Part shown: positions 12,701 to 21,556 of the stretch, piece by piece | Layout of the letters: the number at the start of each line of letters is the position of its first letter | How positions within the stretch are numbered: position 1 is the first letter of the stretch | DNA from: Owenia fusiformis | Lineage: Eukaryota > Annelida > Polychaeta > Sabellida > Oweniidae | Reading direction: 5' to 3' | Length of the DNA: 64,000 nt | Assembly: GCA_903813345.2 (NCBI GenBank) | Contig: CAIIXF020000008.1 | Span: forward strand, 17,904,822 to 17,968,821 | Made by a program: the position numbers and the translations under genes | The notes under the pieces: model-generated | What the model saw: only the letters and a program-made list of their open reading frames with translations | The model's database searches: none | What the model was told of the DNA's origin: nothing

Positions 12701-15700
12701 CAGCATCAGATTCTTTACCATTGGTGTCAGCGTCAGGTTCTTTACCATTGGTGTCAGGCTTTATGATTTCAGATTTTAACCCATTTGAATTAATATCTTT
12801 TAAAATTGATGTGACTGTGTTTGTTTTAGTTGAAATAGTAGAATCTACATCTGCATTGTTGTATGAGCGTATTTTTGCTGTGTGGAGTAAACCGAAAGTT
12901 GTGAAACGTCTGACTGAAACCTCATTTATACTGCATCTCTTTCCACGTATAACCTGGAATACATTTTAAATTCAATAGAGGTTTTAGTACAGATAACTGT
13001 TTTGCTGTTGTATTATTTTCCAAGCGCCATGTGTTTCATTTACAAAACCAGAAAAATGAAGGACCCACGGTCCTGTGCTCACACAGTTTAGAACCTTCAG
13101 AGGAATGTATACTGTCTTTCAAACAAAAATATTGATTTGGATTTGTAGTCTCGAACTTTGAGAAACTTAGATAGCACAGTTGTGTGACCTAGTTTGATGA
13201 CCTTTGACCTTGAAAATCTTACTAATTCAGAGTTCAGTAAGGTCTTTTGTGATTAAGCTGACCAAAATTTACATCCAAAAATAAATTCGAAAAATCAACT
13301 ATTTTGACCTTTCGAAGGTCACTGAAGGTCAAGTAAAGGTCAAATTCTAAAACTAATGTCAGATTTGAACTCCTGACAACTTGTAGGGAATTGGTCAAAT
13401 TGAAGCAAGTTGAAAAATAACTTATCTTTACTGTTTTTTGACGTCAAATATCTCAAAAAAGGTAAAAATTTGATGCTGACATACATTGAGCAATATGTAA
13501 GGAATGCTTAAATCTAGTAATGATGTAATTCATTGCAAGAAATGATCAAGTATAAGGCAAACTTTGAGAAACTTGTCAATCACAAAACCATTGACTTTTT
13601 ACATGAGAAAGTTTCCTGAAAATGACTTGTCAAATCTATAGAGTAAAAACCAAAAACTGTAATTCCAAGAGCTTTGAAATCTTCAGAGGACATAAGTTGC
13701 ATATACAGCAACTACTGGAAGTTATTTGAAAGTTCTACTTCAACAAAGTGTCTAGTATTTACAGAAAATTTGACTTTTTGACATCAAAATCTGCAATTTC
13801 TCGGAAACTGGGCGAACTTTGGAAATGGCGATGATGGGTCAAATAGGCATTATAGATATGCATAGAATGAATGTGGATATGACTCAATCCGAATAAGTTT
13901 TAATTTGTGCGGCCAATGTTGACGGACGGACGGACCAACGGACGGACGGACGCCTGGTTTATCCCATAGGCTCACTGTGTGAGCCTAAAATGGCATTGCT
14001 AGGGTTCTTTGGCATCATGACAAAAGTTTTCCAAAAGTTACCAAGTACTGAGCCATGGACAGCATTGATTCAGATAAGTTTCATCGTTGAAATTAGATTG
14101 CTTTACATAAAAATGTGTTCCCCACAAGATAGGCTTGGCTTAGAGGATAAATTTTGGCTATTTTTGCTTCTTGATATAAATAAAAAAATACTTGCTGATT
14201 TAAAGATAAAAGTGTACAGTCTGTTACACTGCTTCAAAGGCAAGCAGTTGAACCTGAAAAATAAGAAATCTAGAGACCATTGTGCCATAATATATAGAAA
14301 AATATATTCATATTGCACACGAATGACATATGTATATTTCAGATTATTTAGTGTTTAGTGCAATAAGCCTGTCCCCTCTTGTAATTTGAGGTCTGTCCGC
14401 CATGTTATTTTTTTGAGAATTAACATGGTAGAGAAGCATCAAAATATAAGAGGTTACAGACTTTTAGTCATATAAATCTGACCCTCGTATGATGTTATCT
14501 GTTGTTATTTTTTCTGATTTGGATATTTATTTTTTCTTATTTTCTTGCATACGAGCGTCATACACACTTCCCTCATCTATATTGCGGGAAAGGTCACTTC
14601 CGGGTTAATCTGAGTCTAGATGTAAAACTATATCAAACGAAATCATAACTATTTGTTACACGAAGATTCAGTTGAAAGGGAAGCAGTGTCGTTAAGAAGG
14701 GAAGTTATTTAGAAAAGTTATTGTTTCAAAATGAGAAAAGTGATAAGTATGAGAGAACTGCTTTGGAATCGATCTCTGCGTAATAAATAATTATGATTCC
14801 GTTTCGATACATGTTTTACATTTAGACTACCGAAACAACATTAGGAACATGGCGGGCGATAATGAAAATATAATTCAATTGATTATATTTTGTCAATTAT
14901 CAAGCGTTTTACATGTCTAAGGTAAGATTTAACACTTTGATGTTTGAGCTCAATAATTACTCGATAATTTGTGTGACTTTGGTTAGTATGTTAACTATGG
15001 TTACCCAGACAGGCCAGGAAAGCATTTACCGCAATTTGTTCCATATAATATCTACGACCGTGTATGCAAAGAAAATGATAAAAAAAATATCCAAATAAGA
15101 ACTAGGAATATCGAAGAACAGCATACAACGGTCGGATTTATATGACTACAGACTTTATGAACTAATTTACAAGCAACCCAACATATACAAATGTCATTCG
15201 TGTGCAATATAAATATATTTTTCTATAAATTGCACAAAATTATTTAGATTTCTTAAAGGACGATTCTCGGTTTGGAGAACGAAGTTCATCAATCTAAATG
15301 AGCATTATCCCTGCTTCGGACAAATTTGATATGTTTACATAATATAGATTTGAATGTCCTCTTTTGAATTGTCATAATTTAATTTGGGTAATATTTCTAG
15401 ATTTTTCGCAAAAAAATATTAGCGCAGTACACTGATGAACTTCTTTCTCTAAATCGAGACTTGTATTTTATTGAATCGGTCAAATTGAACGTTATCCCTG
15501 CTTCAGACCAATTTGTTAATTTTACATCTTGTAGATTTAAATGTCCTCTTTTGAATATTCATAGTTTAATTTGGGTAATATTTCTATATTTTTCATTAAA
15601 AAAATTATTAACCCAGGAGACTGTTCTCCAAACCGAGAATCGTCCTTTCTGGTTTAACTGCTTCTCTTATTGAAGCAGTGAAACAGACTGTATATATCTG

Positions 15701-16245
15701 CAATGGTCCTTTTTCCAATAGCTTTGAAATCTTGGTAAAGTCCCGTTTTTAATGAAATTTTAGGAGATCTGCATTTTTAACTAACGTTTTCTTCCATTTT
15801 ATGACATATTTGATGAATTTTGTATCAAAAAAACTTTAGGCTAATTTGCACTAGTTATTCAAATTCTAATGATTTTCTAGTTGTCTAAAAAAAGGTTAGG
15901 CTAAATCCCCATTGACTACCCCCATTGAAAGTATTAGTGAATAATATCCAATTGGTAGTTTTGATTTAATAGTTAGATGGCATATGAGTGTATCAAATCC
16001 TCCTTAGTCAGCATCCCACTGTGACTGTCGCTATGCAAAAATCTTATTTTATTCCAAAATTTCAATGGCTGGAAATTCCATTTTTCTAGTTTACTAAATC
16101 GAAGATGAACAAGTATTATATTTCAACATCATAAAAAGATCGTTAGCTAAGCACTTACATCATACAACATCCTCCATCGCCTCCTGGCTCTAAGCTGTTG
16201 ACGTTTTAGTGTCTGTAAATTATTTTGTACGTCCAGCGGAGCCAT
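6715..16245 (-). CDS. CAMKMT: Calmodulin-lysine N-methyltransferase, complete ten-exon gene
   Basis: The enzyme trimethylates calmodulin on Lys-115 using S-adenosylmethionine (family knowledge). Exons on the minus strand: 16245-16159, 12953-12472, 12238-12177, 11790-11730, 10778-10660, 10409-10349, 9806-9732, 9376-9313, 7909-7781, 6798-6715. They total 1224 bp, encode 407 aa, and every junction is GT-AG with matching phase. Residues 237-247 ([11 protein letters not shown]) form the SAM-binding loop. LLTDGNE (260-266), ILRWD (292-296) and YVICADC (310-316) follow, then MFAPTRG in exon 9 and IYDENLHYP near the C-terminus. These match vertebrate CAMKMT closely. The ATG follows CCAAG, and vertebrate-like VSVRRF appears at the start of exon 2. 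The protein is longer than the roughly 320-aa vertebrate enzyme mainly because of an in-frame acidic repeat at residues 95-158. Introns are loaded with repeats, but the frame is intact, so the gene is probably functional. Confidence 0.95.
6961..7745. repeat. 225-bp tandem repeat ending in 57-bp repeats
   Basis: TACATGATTGATCTATTAGTAC recurs at 6981, 7206 and 7431 (225-bp period). The last unit passes into a 57-bp repeat (TTTGATCTAAGTATATGTATG at about 7571, 7628 and 7685). All words are variants of ACATGTTTGATCTAAG. It lies in the last CAMKMT intron, between exons 9 and 10. The open frame on the minus strand only reflects the 57-bp (19-codon) period. Confidence 0.88.
7781..7909 (-). CDS. CAMKMT: CAMKMT exon 9 (aa 338-380)
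   Basis: Acceptor TTTTTCCAG and donor AGG|GTGAGA. It encodes [17 protein letters not shown] and later [14 protein letters not shown], matching GKAMVFAPRRGNTL...HENYDEHI. Confidence 0.94.
8230..8775. repeat. 145-bp tandem repeat with ATGGCCGCC words
   Basis: ATCCGATGAG or its variants recur at 8311, 8456, 8601 and 8746, giving an exact 145-bp period and almost four copies. Each unit has AAAATGGCC(G/A)CC(C/A)GAAAACA and AGTTAATCAGCTCTAGTACTT. It sits in the CAMKMT intron between exons 8 and 9. The open frames across it are repeat shadows. Confidence 0.88.
8788..8838. repeat. (ACGAYC)n hexamer microsatellite
   Basis: About eight copies of ACGATC or ACGACC immediately follow the 145-bp array. 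Confidence 0.9.
8970..9262. mobile_element. 293-bp MITE with CTGTAGATAC termini
   Basis: The left end TA|CTGTAGATACCC is matched by GTGTATCTACAG|TA on the right, with TA duplicated on both sides. Inside are AATTTGACGG and CCGCCAAATTAA words arranged as subterminal inverted repeats. TA duplication suggests the Tc1/mariner superfamily or a related group. No coding capacity. It lies just downstream of CAMKMT exon 8. Confidence 0.65.
9313..9376 (-). CDS. CAMKMT: CAMKMT exon 8 (aa 316-337)
   Basis: Acceptor TTATCTTTCAG and donor AAG|GTAAGT. It encodes [20 protein letters not shown] then K, aligning without gaps to [21 protein letters not shown]. Confidence 0.92.
9732..9806 (-). CDS. CAMKMT: CAMKMT exon 7 (aa 291-316)
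   Basis: Acceptor TATTTCAG and donor TG|GTAGGT. It encodes [20 protein letters not shown] then ICAD, matching VLRWD...LEGHFDIVMCADC. Confidence 0.93.
10349..10409 (-). CDS. CAMKMT: CAMKMT exon 6 (aa 271-291)
   Basis: Acceptor TTACCTTGTAG and donor AG|GTTAGT. It encodes [19 protein letters not shown], matching NVQDIITRN in vertebrates. Confidence 0.92.
10660..10778 (-). CDS. CAMKMT: CAMKMT exon 5, SAM-binding motif (aa 231-271)
   Basis: Acceptor TTTCTTACAG and donor A|GTAAGC. It carries [13 protein letters not shown], the glycine-rich SAM loop, and VLLTDGNE, whose acidic residue is expected to contact SAM. This is the best-conserved exon. Confidence 0.95.
11181..11332. repeat. ~24-bp minisatellite with G-runs
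   Basis: Six copies of GTGTAATGAGGGGGCTTCACATG, with five or six Gs per copy in most. It lies in the intron between CAMKMT exons 4 and 5. Confidence 0.9.
11471..11653. mobile_element. pogo/Tigger-like MITE with internal minisatellite
   Basis: TA|CAGTAAAAGCTG at the left and CAGGTTTTACTG|TA at the right form inverted ends with a TA duplication. The interior from about 11524 is a 17-18 bp minisatellite (GTGTTCACTAGAGACAG and variants, about seven copies) ending in the right terminus. It belongs to the same family as 192-682 and 50319-50498. Confidence 0.7.
11730..11790 (-). CDS. CAMKMT: CAMKMT exon 4 (aa 211-231)
   Basis: Acceptor TTTATTTCAG and donor AG|GTAAAT. It encodes [19 protein letters not shown], matching IWPSEEVLAYYCLKH in vertebrates. 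Confidence 0.93.
12177..12238 (-). CDS. CAMKMT: CAMKMT exon 3 (aa 190-211)
   Basis: Acceptor TTGTTTCAG and donor T|GTGAGT. It encodes [20 protein letters not shown], matching the vertebrate VEDVL...FDNTGNVC segment. Confidence 0.92.
12472..12953 (-). CDS. CAMKMT: CAMKMT exon 2 (aa 30-190) with acidic repeat
   Basis: The acceptor ATTCCAG is followed by VIRGKRC and VSVRRF, as in vertebrates. A Ser/Thr/Asn-rich linker leads into seven 9-residue repeats (DTNGKESDA), then [13 protein letters not shown] and QFDI. The donor is AG|GTATGT, phase 2. At 482 bp this is much the largest exon, because of the repeat. Confidence 0.92.
12569..12757 (-). repeat. Seven-copy 27-bp coding minisatellite in CAMKMT exon 2
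   Basis: On the coding strand the unit GACACCAATGGTAAAGAATC plus TGATGCT repeats seven times and reads DTNGKESDA with few changes (P, E, T or V at one or two positions). The period is a multiple of three, so copy changes keep the CAMKMT frame. Confidence 0.93.
13060..13990. repeat. Dispersed repeat with GACG microsatellite tail and terminal hairpin
   Basis: The left part has TGTGCTCACACAGTTTAG. The body is rich in GACCTTTGACCTTGAA and GAAGGTCA words. The right part has a GGACGGACGGACC run (13919-13951) and then the perfect hairpin TAGGCTCAC-TGT-GTGAGCCTA (13967-13987). From memory, GACGGACG tails of this kind are common in bivalve genomes, but I cannot assign a class. It lies in CAMKMT intron 1. 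Confidence 0.55.
14280..15237. mobile_element. ~960-bp inverted-repeat element
   Basis: About 50 bp at the left (TATAGAAAAATATATTCATA then TTGCACACGAATGACAT) returns inverted at 15185-15237. An inner inverted pair (TTTAGTCATATAAATCTGACC near 14465; GGTCGGATTTATATGACTAC near 15131) supports a single folded element. Inside, ATG at 14849 opens MAGDNEN... and a GT donor follows at 14922, but the frame stops at a TAA just before it. No clear target duplication. It lies in CAMKMT intron 1. Confidence 0.6.
15255..15648. mobile_element. ~394-bp inverted-repeat element with internal duplication
   Basis: AAAGGACGATTCTCGGTTTG (running on into GAGAAC) at 15255-15280 returns inverted at 15623-15648 without a mismatch. 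The interior has two diverged direct copies about 185 bp apart (TTATCCCTGCTTC... at 15304 and 15490). It abuts the preceding element. Confidence 0.65.
16159..16245 (-). CDS. CAMKMT: CAMKMT exon 1 (aa 1-29)
   Basis: The exon opens ATGGCTCCGCTGGAC (MAPLD) and ends ...RWRMLYD before GTAAGT. The arginine-rich end lines up with the RWKLLRQ stretch of the vertebrate N-terminus. It ends in phase 0. Confidence 0.88.
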
Positions 16246-16463
16246 CTTGGAGGGAATGAATGACGCCGTCAATGTTATCACGAAATAACTCAATCTGTTA
16301 CAACTACAGGCATCTCAAAATTCATTTCGTTCGTTGCGTACCAGGAGGTACGGATGGCACTGGACGAAAGGCTCGGAGACTGAACTACAGGGTGGGTTTA
16401 ACGTCCATGACTATACATTCATTCATCATAACAATACACGGTTGTTGTTGTTATGTGTAGTTG

Positions 16464-17753
16464 CACGGTGTATAACCCAAACGCTCCTACATGCACGACG
16501 GAGCGTTTCTACGCGGAAACGCTCCGAAGCGAAATAAAATGGCGGCTAATGAAGATTCCACTATGACCGTAAGTATTGTTTCTCTCGTTTCTCTAACATA
16601 TCATATGTTATGGTGAAATATTATGTACCATTCGATGAACAATACCGTGAGCAAAGATCTTATTTATCCAACTTTTGGTGGTAAACTGTTATTTGCTTGA
16701 TCAAAGCTCCGTAGTGTAGATCGAACGAATCTGAAGATGACGATTTGACCACAAATTACGATTTAAACTAGTATTTCTATGAAAACGTTAATATTTCTGT
16801 TAAAGTAGTAGATCACAAACTCGTATATTCTCATTTCTTAAAATCCCAGTCCAAATCCATTACTTGTTCTCAAGAAATCGCTTGTTTTCCTCGAAACGCT
16901 CCGTCGATTTAGAACACAATTTTAGAAACGCTCTTACCATTTTGTTTTGATATCATTTTCAGATTATTAGGGAAGAGTTCCGAATCGAATCTATCTCTCA
17001 AAAACGTGTTGTACTTGTTAGGCAAATTGAAACATCTGAACCTGGTGGTGCTAAACGTGCAACTAGCTGATTCAAGCCTACATTAGATGATGTCATGCCT
17101 ACATGTGTGCTAGATCATAATACTATAGAAAAAAACGAAAATTAATATGTGAATTAATCTTTCTTCTTTTGATGCCAAGGGGTATAATAGATCTTAATTT
17201 CTTTCTCTTCCTGAAAAGGAAAGGCAAGCTATATATTTCCTAAACAGATCTAGACTACCGGAGCGTTTCCAGTTCACTGTGTTAACCAGATAGGAGCGTT
17301 TCTTGAATATGAGAATGTCATCATTTTTAAGACTGGATTTTCGGTCATCAAATCACTGTTACGATAATGTATGGTGCATTGAAGCATTGGAATTTGACTA
17401 AAATATACGTTGGTGCTCTAATCTTGGCTCAATTAATCACATGTATCGACAAAATGGGTTTTGACCGGTAGAATGACAAATACGTTTTTGGATTTCGTTC
17501 TATACTGCTTCGTACAGCTCTTCCTAATTGCTTCAAACGTCAACAGCCAGCCAAGTACAACATGAATATCACACCCATCGAATGGTATACTCGAAATATG
17601 TAACTCATACCTCTTGTTCCCATTATTGGGGAAATCGTCAGACGGCTCATCATTCCCGCCAGCCAGTTTTCCTAGTCCGGAGCGTTTCTTTGTTTAATTT
17701 CAGTAATGAAACGCTCCGTCGTGCATGTAGGAACGTTTGGGTTATACACCGTG
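16464..17753 (+). mobile_element. 1290-bp DNA transposon: 46-bp TIRs, 5-bp TSD, GGAGCGTTTC motifs
   Basis: Both ends start CACGGTGTATAACCCAAACG. The 46-bp inverted repeats (16464-16509 and 17708-17753) differ at one base. AGTTG flanks both sides (16459-16463 and 17754-17758), a 5-bp target duplication. The decamer GGAGCGTTTC or its complement occurs about nine times, mainly as GAAACGCTCC in the left half (16515, 16893, 16925) and as GGAGCGTTTC in the right half (17259, 17293, 17679). Such an arrangement is expected for transposase-binding sites. A split 45-codon ORF lies inside. No transposase catalytic domain is visible, so it appears non-autonomous. CAC-initial ends plus a 5-bp duplication are features of the Transib/RAG group, but the assignment is inference. 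It begins about 220 bp upstream of the CAMKMT start codon. Confidence 0.8.
16539..17070 (+). CDS. Split 45-aa ORF inside the CACGGTG element
   Basis: Exon 1 is ATG 16539-16568 (MAANEDSTMT) followed by GTAAGT. A good acceptor (TATCATTTTCAG) precedes exon 2 at 16963-17070, which reads IIREEFRIESISQKRVVLVR and on to TGA at 17068. The phases fit (30 + 108 bp). Past the TGA the same frame stays open 24 more codons to TAA 17143-17145. I do not recognise the product. It lies between the terminal repeats, so it is more likely a transposon N-terminal exon or a captured fragment than an independent host gene. Its promoter would face away from CAMKMT. Both splice sites were judged by eye only. Confidence 0.35.
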
Positions 17754-17758
17754 AGTTG

Positions 17759-18621
17759 TATCTAAACGAGTAATGTGTTAATATAAATAGAGGTGAAGAT
17801 TAAAAGCTGGATACAACTCTTGGTGGAGACACTGATTGTATACACTGGACGAAACAAATTCAGTCAAAAATTCCGATTCCCGGGTACATGCAAATCAAAT
17901 TCCCTCCCGGGACGAAATTCTCCGTTCAATTCCTACCTCTGGGGGGCAATATTGCGTATCAAATTCCTTACCCTTCCTGTTTGCAGAGAGGGGATATCAC
18001 TCAGAATTCTGAATGGCACATAAAAGTGCTAAAAGCGGAAATTAGTTGACGTGTGAATATACAGTAGCTACAGGTAGCCTAGTCGGCTGGAATTTTAGAT
18101 TTGTAATGTTAATTGTTTTATTGCCTGATATCCCGTACAATGAAAATACACATCTCGTGGGGAGAGCACCAATCATTTTAGAACTAGAGATCAATAGAAA
18201 AAATCTTAAAGATATTCCATATTTTCTGATCCAAGTCCTCAATCTAATCCACGTTCTACACAAATCCATTCTACAGTCGATCCAATCCACCTTTCAATCT
18301 TCCCCGTGTGATCTCCCTCCAAGCAAACTTTCCGTTCCACAACTTTTGAAGTATTTTGTCGGTGATCACTTCAGCCGGGCCTTTGAGGAACCGGAATAAA
18401 TCAAAAGCAAAAACTACAATTAGTTGTGATTGTGCTTAAGTATTTAACTCTGGCTTTCCTTTGTAAATCGACTTTTGTAAGGCATAATAAACATAGATCT
18501 TTAAAAGCTGCCATTCAAATAGATGTGTGGATGTCCTCAAAACATTTCTGTCTTCATGGCACTCTGTCTTCAATCTTCTATCTCATCCAAGCAAAATAAT
18601 ATTAGGTCATATATTATAAGA
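17759..18621. other. Unique-looking stretch, no convincing gene
   Basis: A 117-codon open frame on the plus strand (18046-18399) overlaps an opposing frame and resembles no known family. I see no splice context supporting it. Confidence 0.3.
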
Positions 18622-18978
18622 AGTAGATTTTTGTTTTGCGTCCCAGGCCTTGCTTGCACGGATTTGAATAAATCAGAACAAAACAAACACATCCAAATAG
18701 CAATCACAAGGGTCTGAAAGCTAGTACCATCGCATTTCGTTCAATCAGAACGAGACGAAATGGAGGGTAGTTTGATGTGCATCAAATGACAGTGTTATTG
18801 ATTACTTTGGCATGCCAATGTATGCAAATTGTGTATTTTCTTGTTTTTACCCTTGAATAATAGCTATGTTTAGATATATTGTATGAGGTGTATAGATATG
18901 TGTTTGCAATCACTACAAATTGGTATGCATCCCTTGCATAATTTGGATTTTGCCAGGACGCAAAACAAAGGATCTACT
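18622..18978. mobile_element. 357-bp MITE with AGTAGAT...TTGCGTCC termini
   Basis: AGTAGATTTTTGTTTTGCGTCC at the left (one base shorter than its partner) is matched by GGACGCAAAACAAAGGATCT and ACT on the right. No clear target duplication. The inner word CTTGCATAATTTGGATTTTG recurs, lightly changed, near 23668, suggesting a dispersed family. Confidence 0.55.
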
Positions 18979-19565
18979 GGCCTTATGGCCTTATCTTTAT
19001 CTCATAGATTTTCTTATACCACGATGTGAAGAAAATGTTGTGGGAATTCTGCCTACAACGGTAAAACAGTACACAGTATAGATTCGAATCTTAACTTGAC
19101 TAAGTGTAAATATAACAAAACGGTTTTTTAACCTAAAAAAATAACAAAAGGTTTTCCCAGTCATTGAGGGTGGTAAGCAATCTCACACTCGACGTTTGTC
19201 GCAATGACGTAGCCTGAGGAGTATTGCTTCCACACAAGAGTTCCGACTCCCTCTATGGTACTAAGCTCCGGAACAGATCATATGCATGAGTAAGGGAGGA
19301 ATGAGTCGAGTTCCTAATCTCTGATCCCTGCCAAGAGCGGGCAGTTCACATCCGTGACTCGCTAGGCCCCGGAAAAGACTCAAACCACAAGGTACTATAG
19401 ACCTTTCCACACATAATCGCGCCCGTCCCTCCTTAGTTTCGATCCACTGACCCCCCGGTTTATGGACCTACTACGATACCACCCGGCCAACTCGTTCTAA
19501 GTGTCAGTTCCGGTCAAATAATTCATATATATCTTTGCGATCCATATGCAGTGTTAAAGAAAAAA

Positions 19566-19680
19566 GTACCAATTTGAAGGGTCGAGCCCAAACCGGCAAG
19601 ACAGCTGACAGCGCTCTAACCAACTGAGCTATACTCACGAGGGGAAAGAGTACCCGTGTATATACAACCTACCGCCGAGC
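19566..19680 (-). mobile_element. tRNA-derived SINE-like fragment
   Basis: On the minus strand TAGCTCAGTTGGTTAGAGC (19631-19613) is a near-perfect A box and GGCTCGACCC (about 19588-19579) a B box with one change, at tRNA-like spacing. The acceptor stem does not close, so it is not a tRNA gene. The leader (GCTCGGCGGTAGGTTG... to CCCCTCGTG) returns inverted at 21277-21330. Confidence 0.6.
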
Positions 19681-20376
19681 AAAGACCCGAAGATGTCTGA
19701 AAATGTAGGGGGTGAGTTATTATCTTTTGTTTATATCTTGAATTTCTCAATATGAGAAACAGATAAAACACAGAATTGTGTGTAACTGATAAAGTTATTG
19801 TTCCAGGCACTCATGTTTGCAAAATAATGAGTACTTAGGGCAATGTTTACTATCCAATCGCTAAATTCAACTTTTAAATATTTGAATGATGATTTACATC
19901 TTGAATAAGTAACAACCATTGCTGTCTTTACTTCATTCGATTCAAAGATACAATAGGTGTAAATGTATCATATTTATTTCACTGCCATACGTTGCATATC
20001 ATTGAAATCACCGGTGAAAGTTGAAAATGAAAGACCCGATTATGTCACGAGTACGATTATATAGGACCCGAAGCTACCACCGAGCTATTCCGACTATACC
20101 GTGAGAAGAACCCGATGAGGTAGTGAGTAAGCTTTCGAATGAGCTATAATATCATGACGATATCACAAATATTCCTTTTTATTTATCATATACTCCTGGC
20201 ACCGGGATATAATATAATATGATATAATTCCCGCAGCACTATACGTCAACGTTTGTTTCCGGCAAAGTTCTTTAAAACATTGAATTCATGCTTACACTTG
20301 AATCACCATAATTTCCTATGTGTCTATGGTAAGAGTGCAACCCAAAAACATTTAATTCTGCATTGCAAGCGACATT
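19681..20376. other. Spacer with ACCCGA motifs, no gene seen
   Basis: ATG at 19693 (MSENVG) with a GTGAGT donor at 19712 is the only exon-like piece. GACCCGA(T/A) words recur near 19685, 20033, 20068 and 20110, with an inverted ATCGGGTC near 20874. Confidence 0.3.
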
Positions 20377-20670
20377 CTACTCAAAGAACACAACTTGAAG
20401 AATCCCAAGCTTCACAAGCTTCATATCCTCGAAACGAAAATTACCGTGATCTTTCTTTGATAATACAATACCATAGTCAAAAACATTGTAAATCCATTTT
20501 TTGCCATTTAACTCAGGCACATTAACTTTAATACTCAGTAATGGATGGTGCTGACTGAAGTGAACCACAAAGTCATCCATCTCGTGTGATTTATAACTAC
20601 AGTGGAAGCATTTGTACCGAGGACCTGAAATACAATGTTTCGATGTGCAGTGGTAACTGGTGATAGCCAT
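20377..20670 (-). CDS. Hypothetical 97-aa C2H2 zinc-finger protein
   Basis: The frame opens MAITSYHCTSKHC and contains one classical finger, CFHCSYKSHEMDDFVVHFSQ then H: C-x2-C-x12-H-x3-H, roughly residues 21-41. After it come LLSIKVNVPELNGKKW and a mixed basic tail before TAG. The start follows an A-rich run. The region lies between two inverted copies of a 50-bp leader (19635-19680 and 21277-21330), so it may belong to a mobile element rather than be a host gene. It could also be the first exon of something longer. Zn binding and nucleic-acid contact are family inference only. The frame on the opposite strand is a shadow. Confidence 0.45.
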   Translation of the reverse strand: MAITSYHCTSKHCISGPRYKCFHCSYKSHEMDDFVVHFSQHHPLLSIKVNVPELNGKKWIYNVFDYGIVLSKKDHGNFRFEDMKLVKLGILQVVFFE

Positions 20671-21276
20671 ATTTTTTTCAATTTCATTATATTGTTCACA
20701 ACAAAATGATTCACATGAATGATGCAGATTGTATGTTTATTATTTTTTCATCAGCACGTCATAAACCCGACGATATAATCGGATCTCAACAGATTTTACT
20801 CAAGTAATGTTCAGATTCTGAGATCCTTTACTCAAGATATTTTCGGATCTTTATAATATTACTCGTCGATCACATCGGGTCCGATGTCCGATAACCTCGG
20901 ATCTTTTAGGACAAAGTTTAAGTGAAGATTTTGCTGTTCAAAAGTGCTATTTTGACCTAATATTTTGACACTTAATATATTATGCATATGCACATCCATT
21001 TACCGACCCAAGTATGTCTTATGTATGGCTCATTATCAATTAAAGCGAGTATGAATGAGAAAAACAAGTCGAAAACCATTATACGTTTACCTTATCTCTT
21101 AATTTGGACATAAAAATATATTTCAACTATAATTCTAGGCCAATTGCGCCTGCTAGAACATCTTAGTAACAACTCTAACCATCCAAAGGAATTGTTAGTG
21201 ACATTATATTACCTTTATTGTCCATTTTCCTACGAGATGACATTATCAAACATTTTGCTCGGCGGTATGTGCGTGT

Positions 21277-21330
21277 CTTGCTCGGCGGTAGGTTGTATAT
21301 ACACGGGTACTCTTTCCCCTCGTGTATACT
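21277..21330 (+). repeat. Inverted copy of the SINE-leader repeat
   Basis: TTGCTCGGCGGTAGGTTGTA and the following ACACGGGTACTCTTTCC are the inverted complement of 19630-19680. A second short copy of TTGCTCGGCGGTA begins 21 bp upstream (about 21256). The pair flanks the zinc-finger ORF. Confidence 0.75.
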
Positions 21331-21556
21331 GTAGAGAAGTTAATGACCCCACCAAAAATAAGAGTTTTAACTGTAATCCGCGTAATGGCCAAAATTCTTT
21401 ACGATGCGTTTATTTTAGCCAAGGATCCGAAAATTAGGAGCTCGGGGAAATATTTGGGTTAACTACACTTTAATAACGCAACATGTTTGCTACAAATTAG
21501 GTTCATGTATTTTTGTGAAATATGTTTATAAATGAATCCGATAGTTTGAATCAAAG

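Noticed and set aside
12434-12779. Three overlapping repeat-rich open frames on both strands
   Set aside because: They are other-frame readings of the 27-bp minisatellite in CAMKMT exon 2; only the minus-strand DTNGKESDA frame joins the conserved exons in phase.
16246-16558. Divergent host gene sharing a promoter with CAMKMT
   Set aside because: The candidate ATG exon lies inside the terminal repeats of a transposon with a target duplication, so a host gene is less likely.
19613-19631. tRNA gene on the minus strand
   Set aside because: A and B boxes are present, but the acceptor stem cannot close and no anticodon arm is convincing; it is SINE-like.
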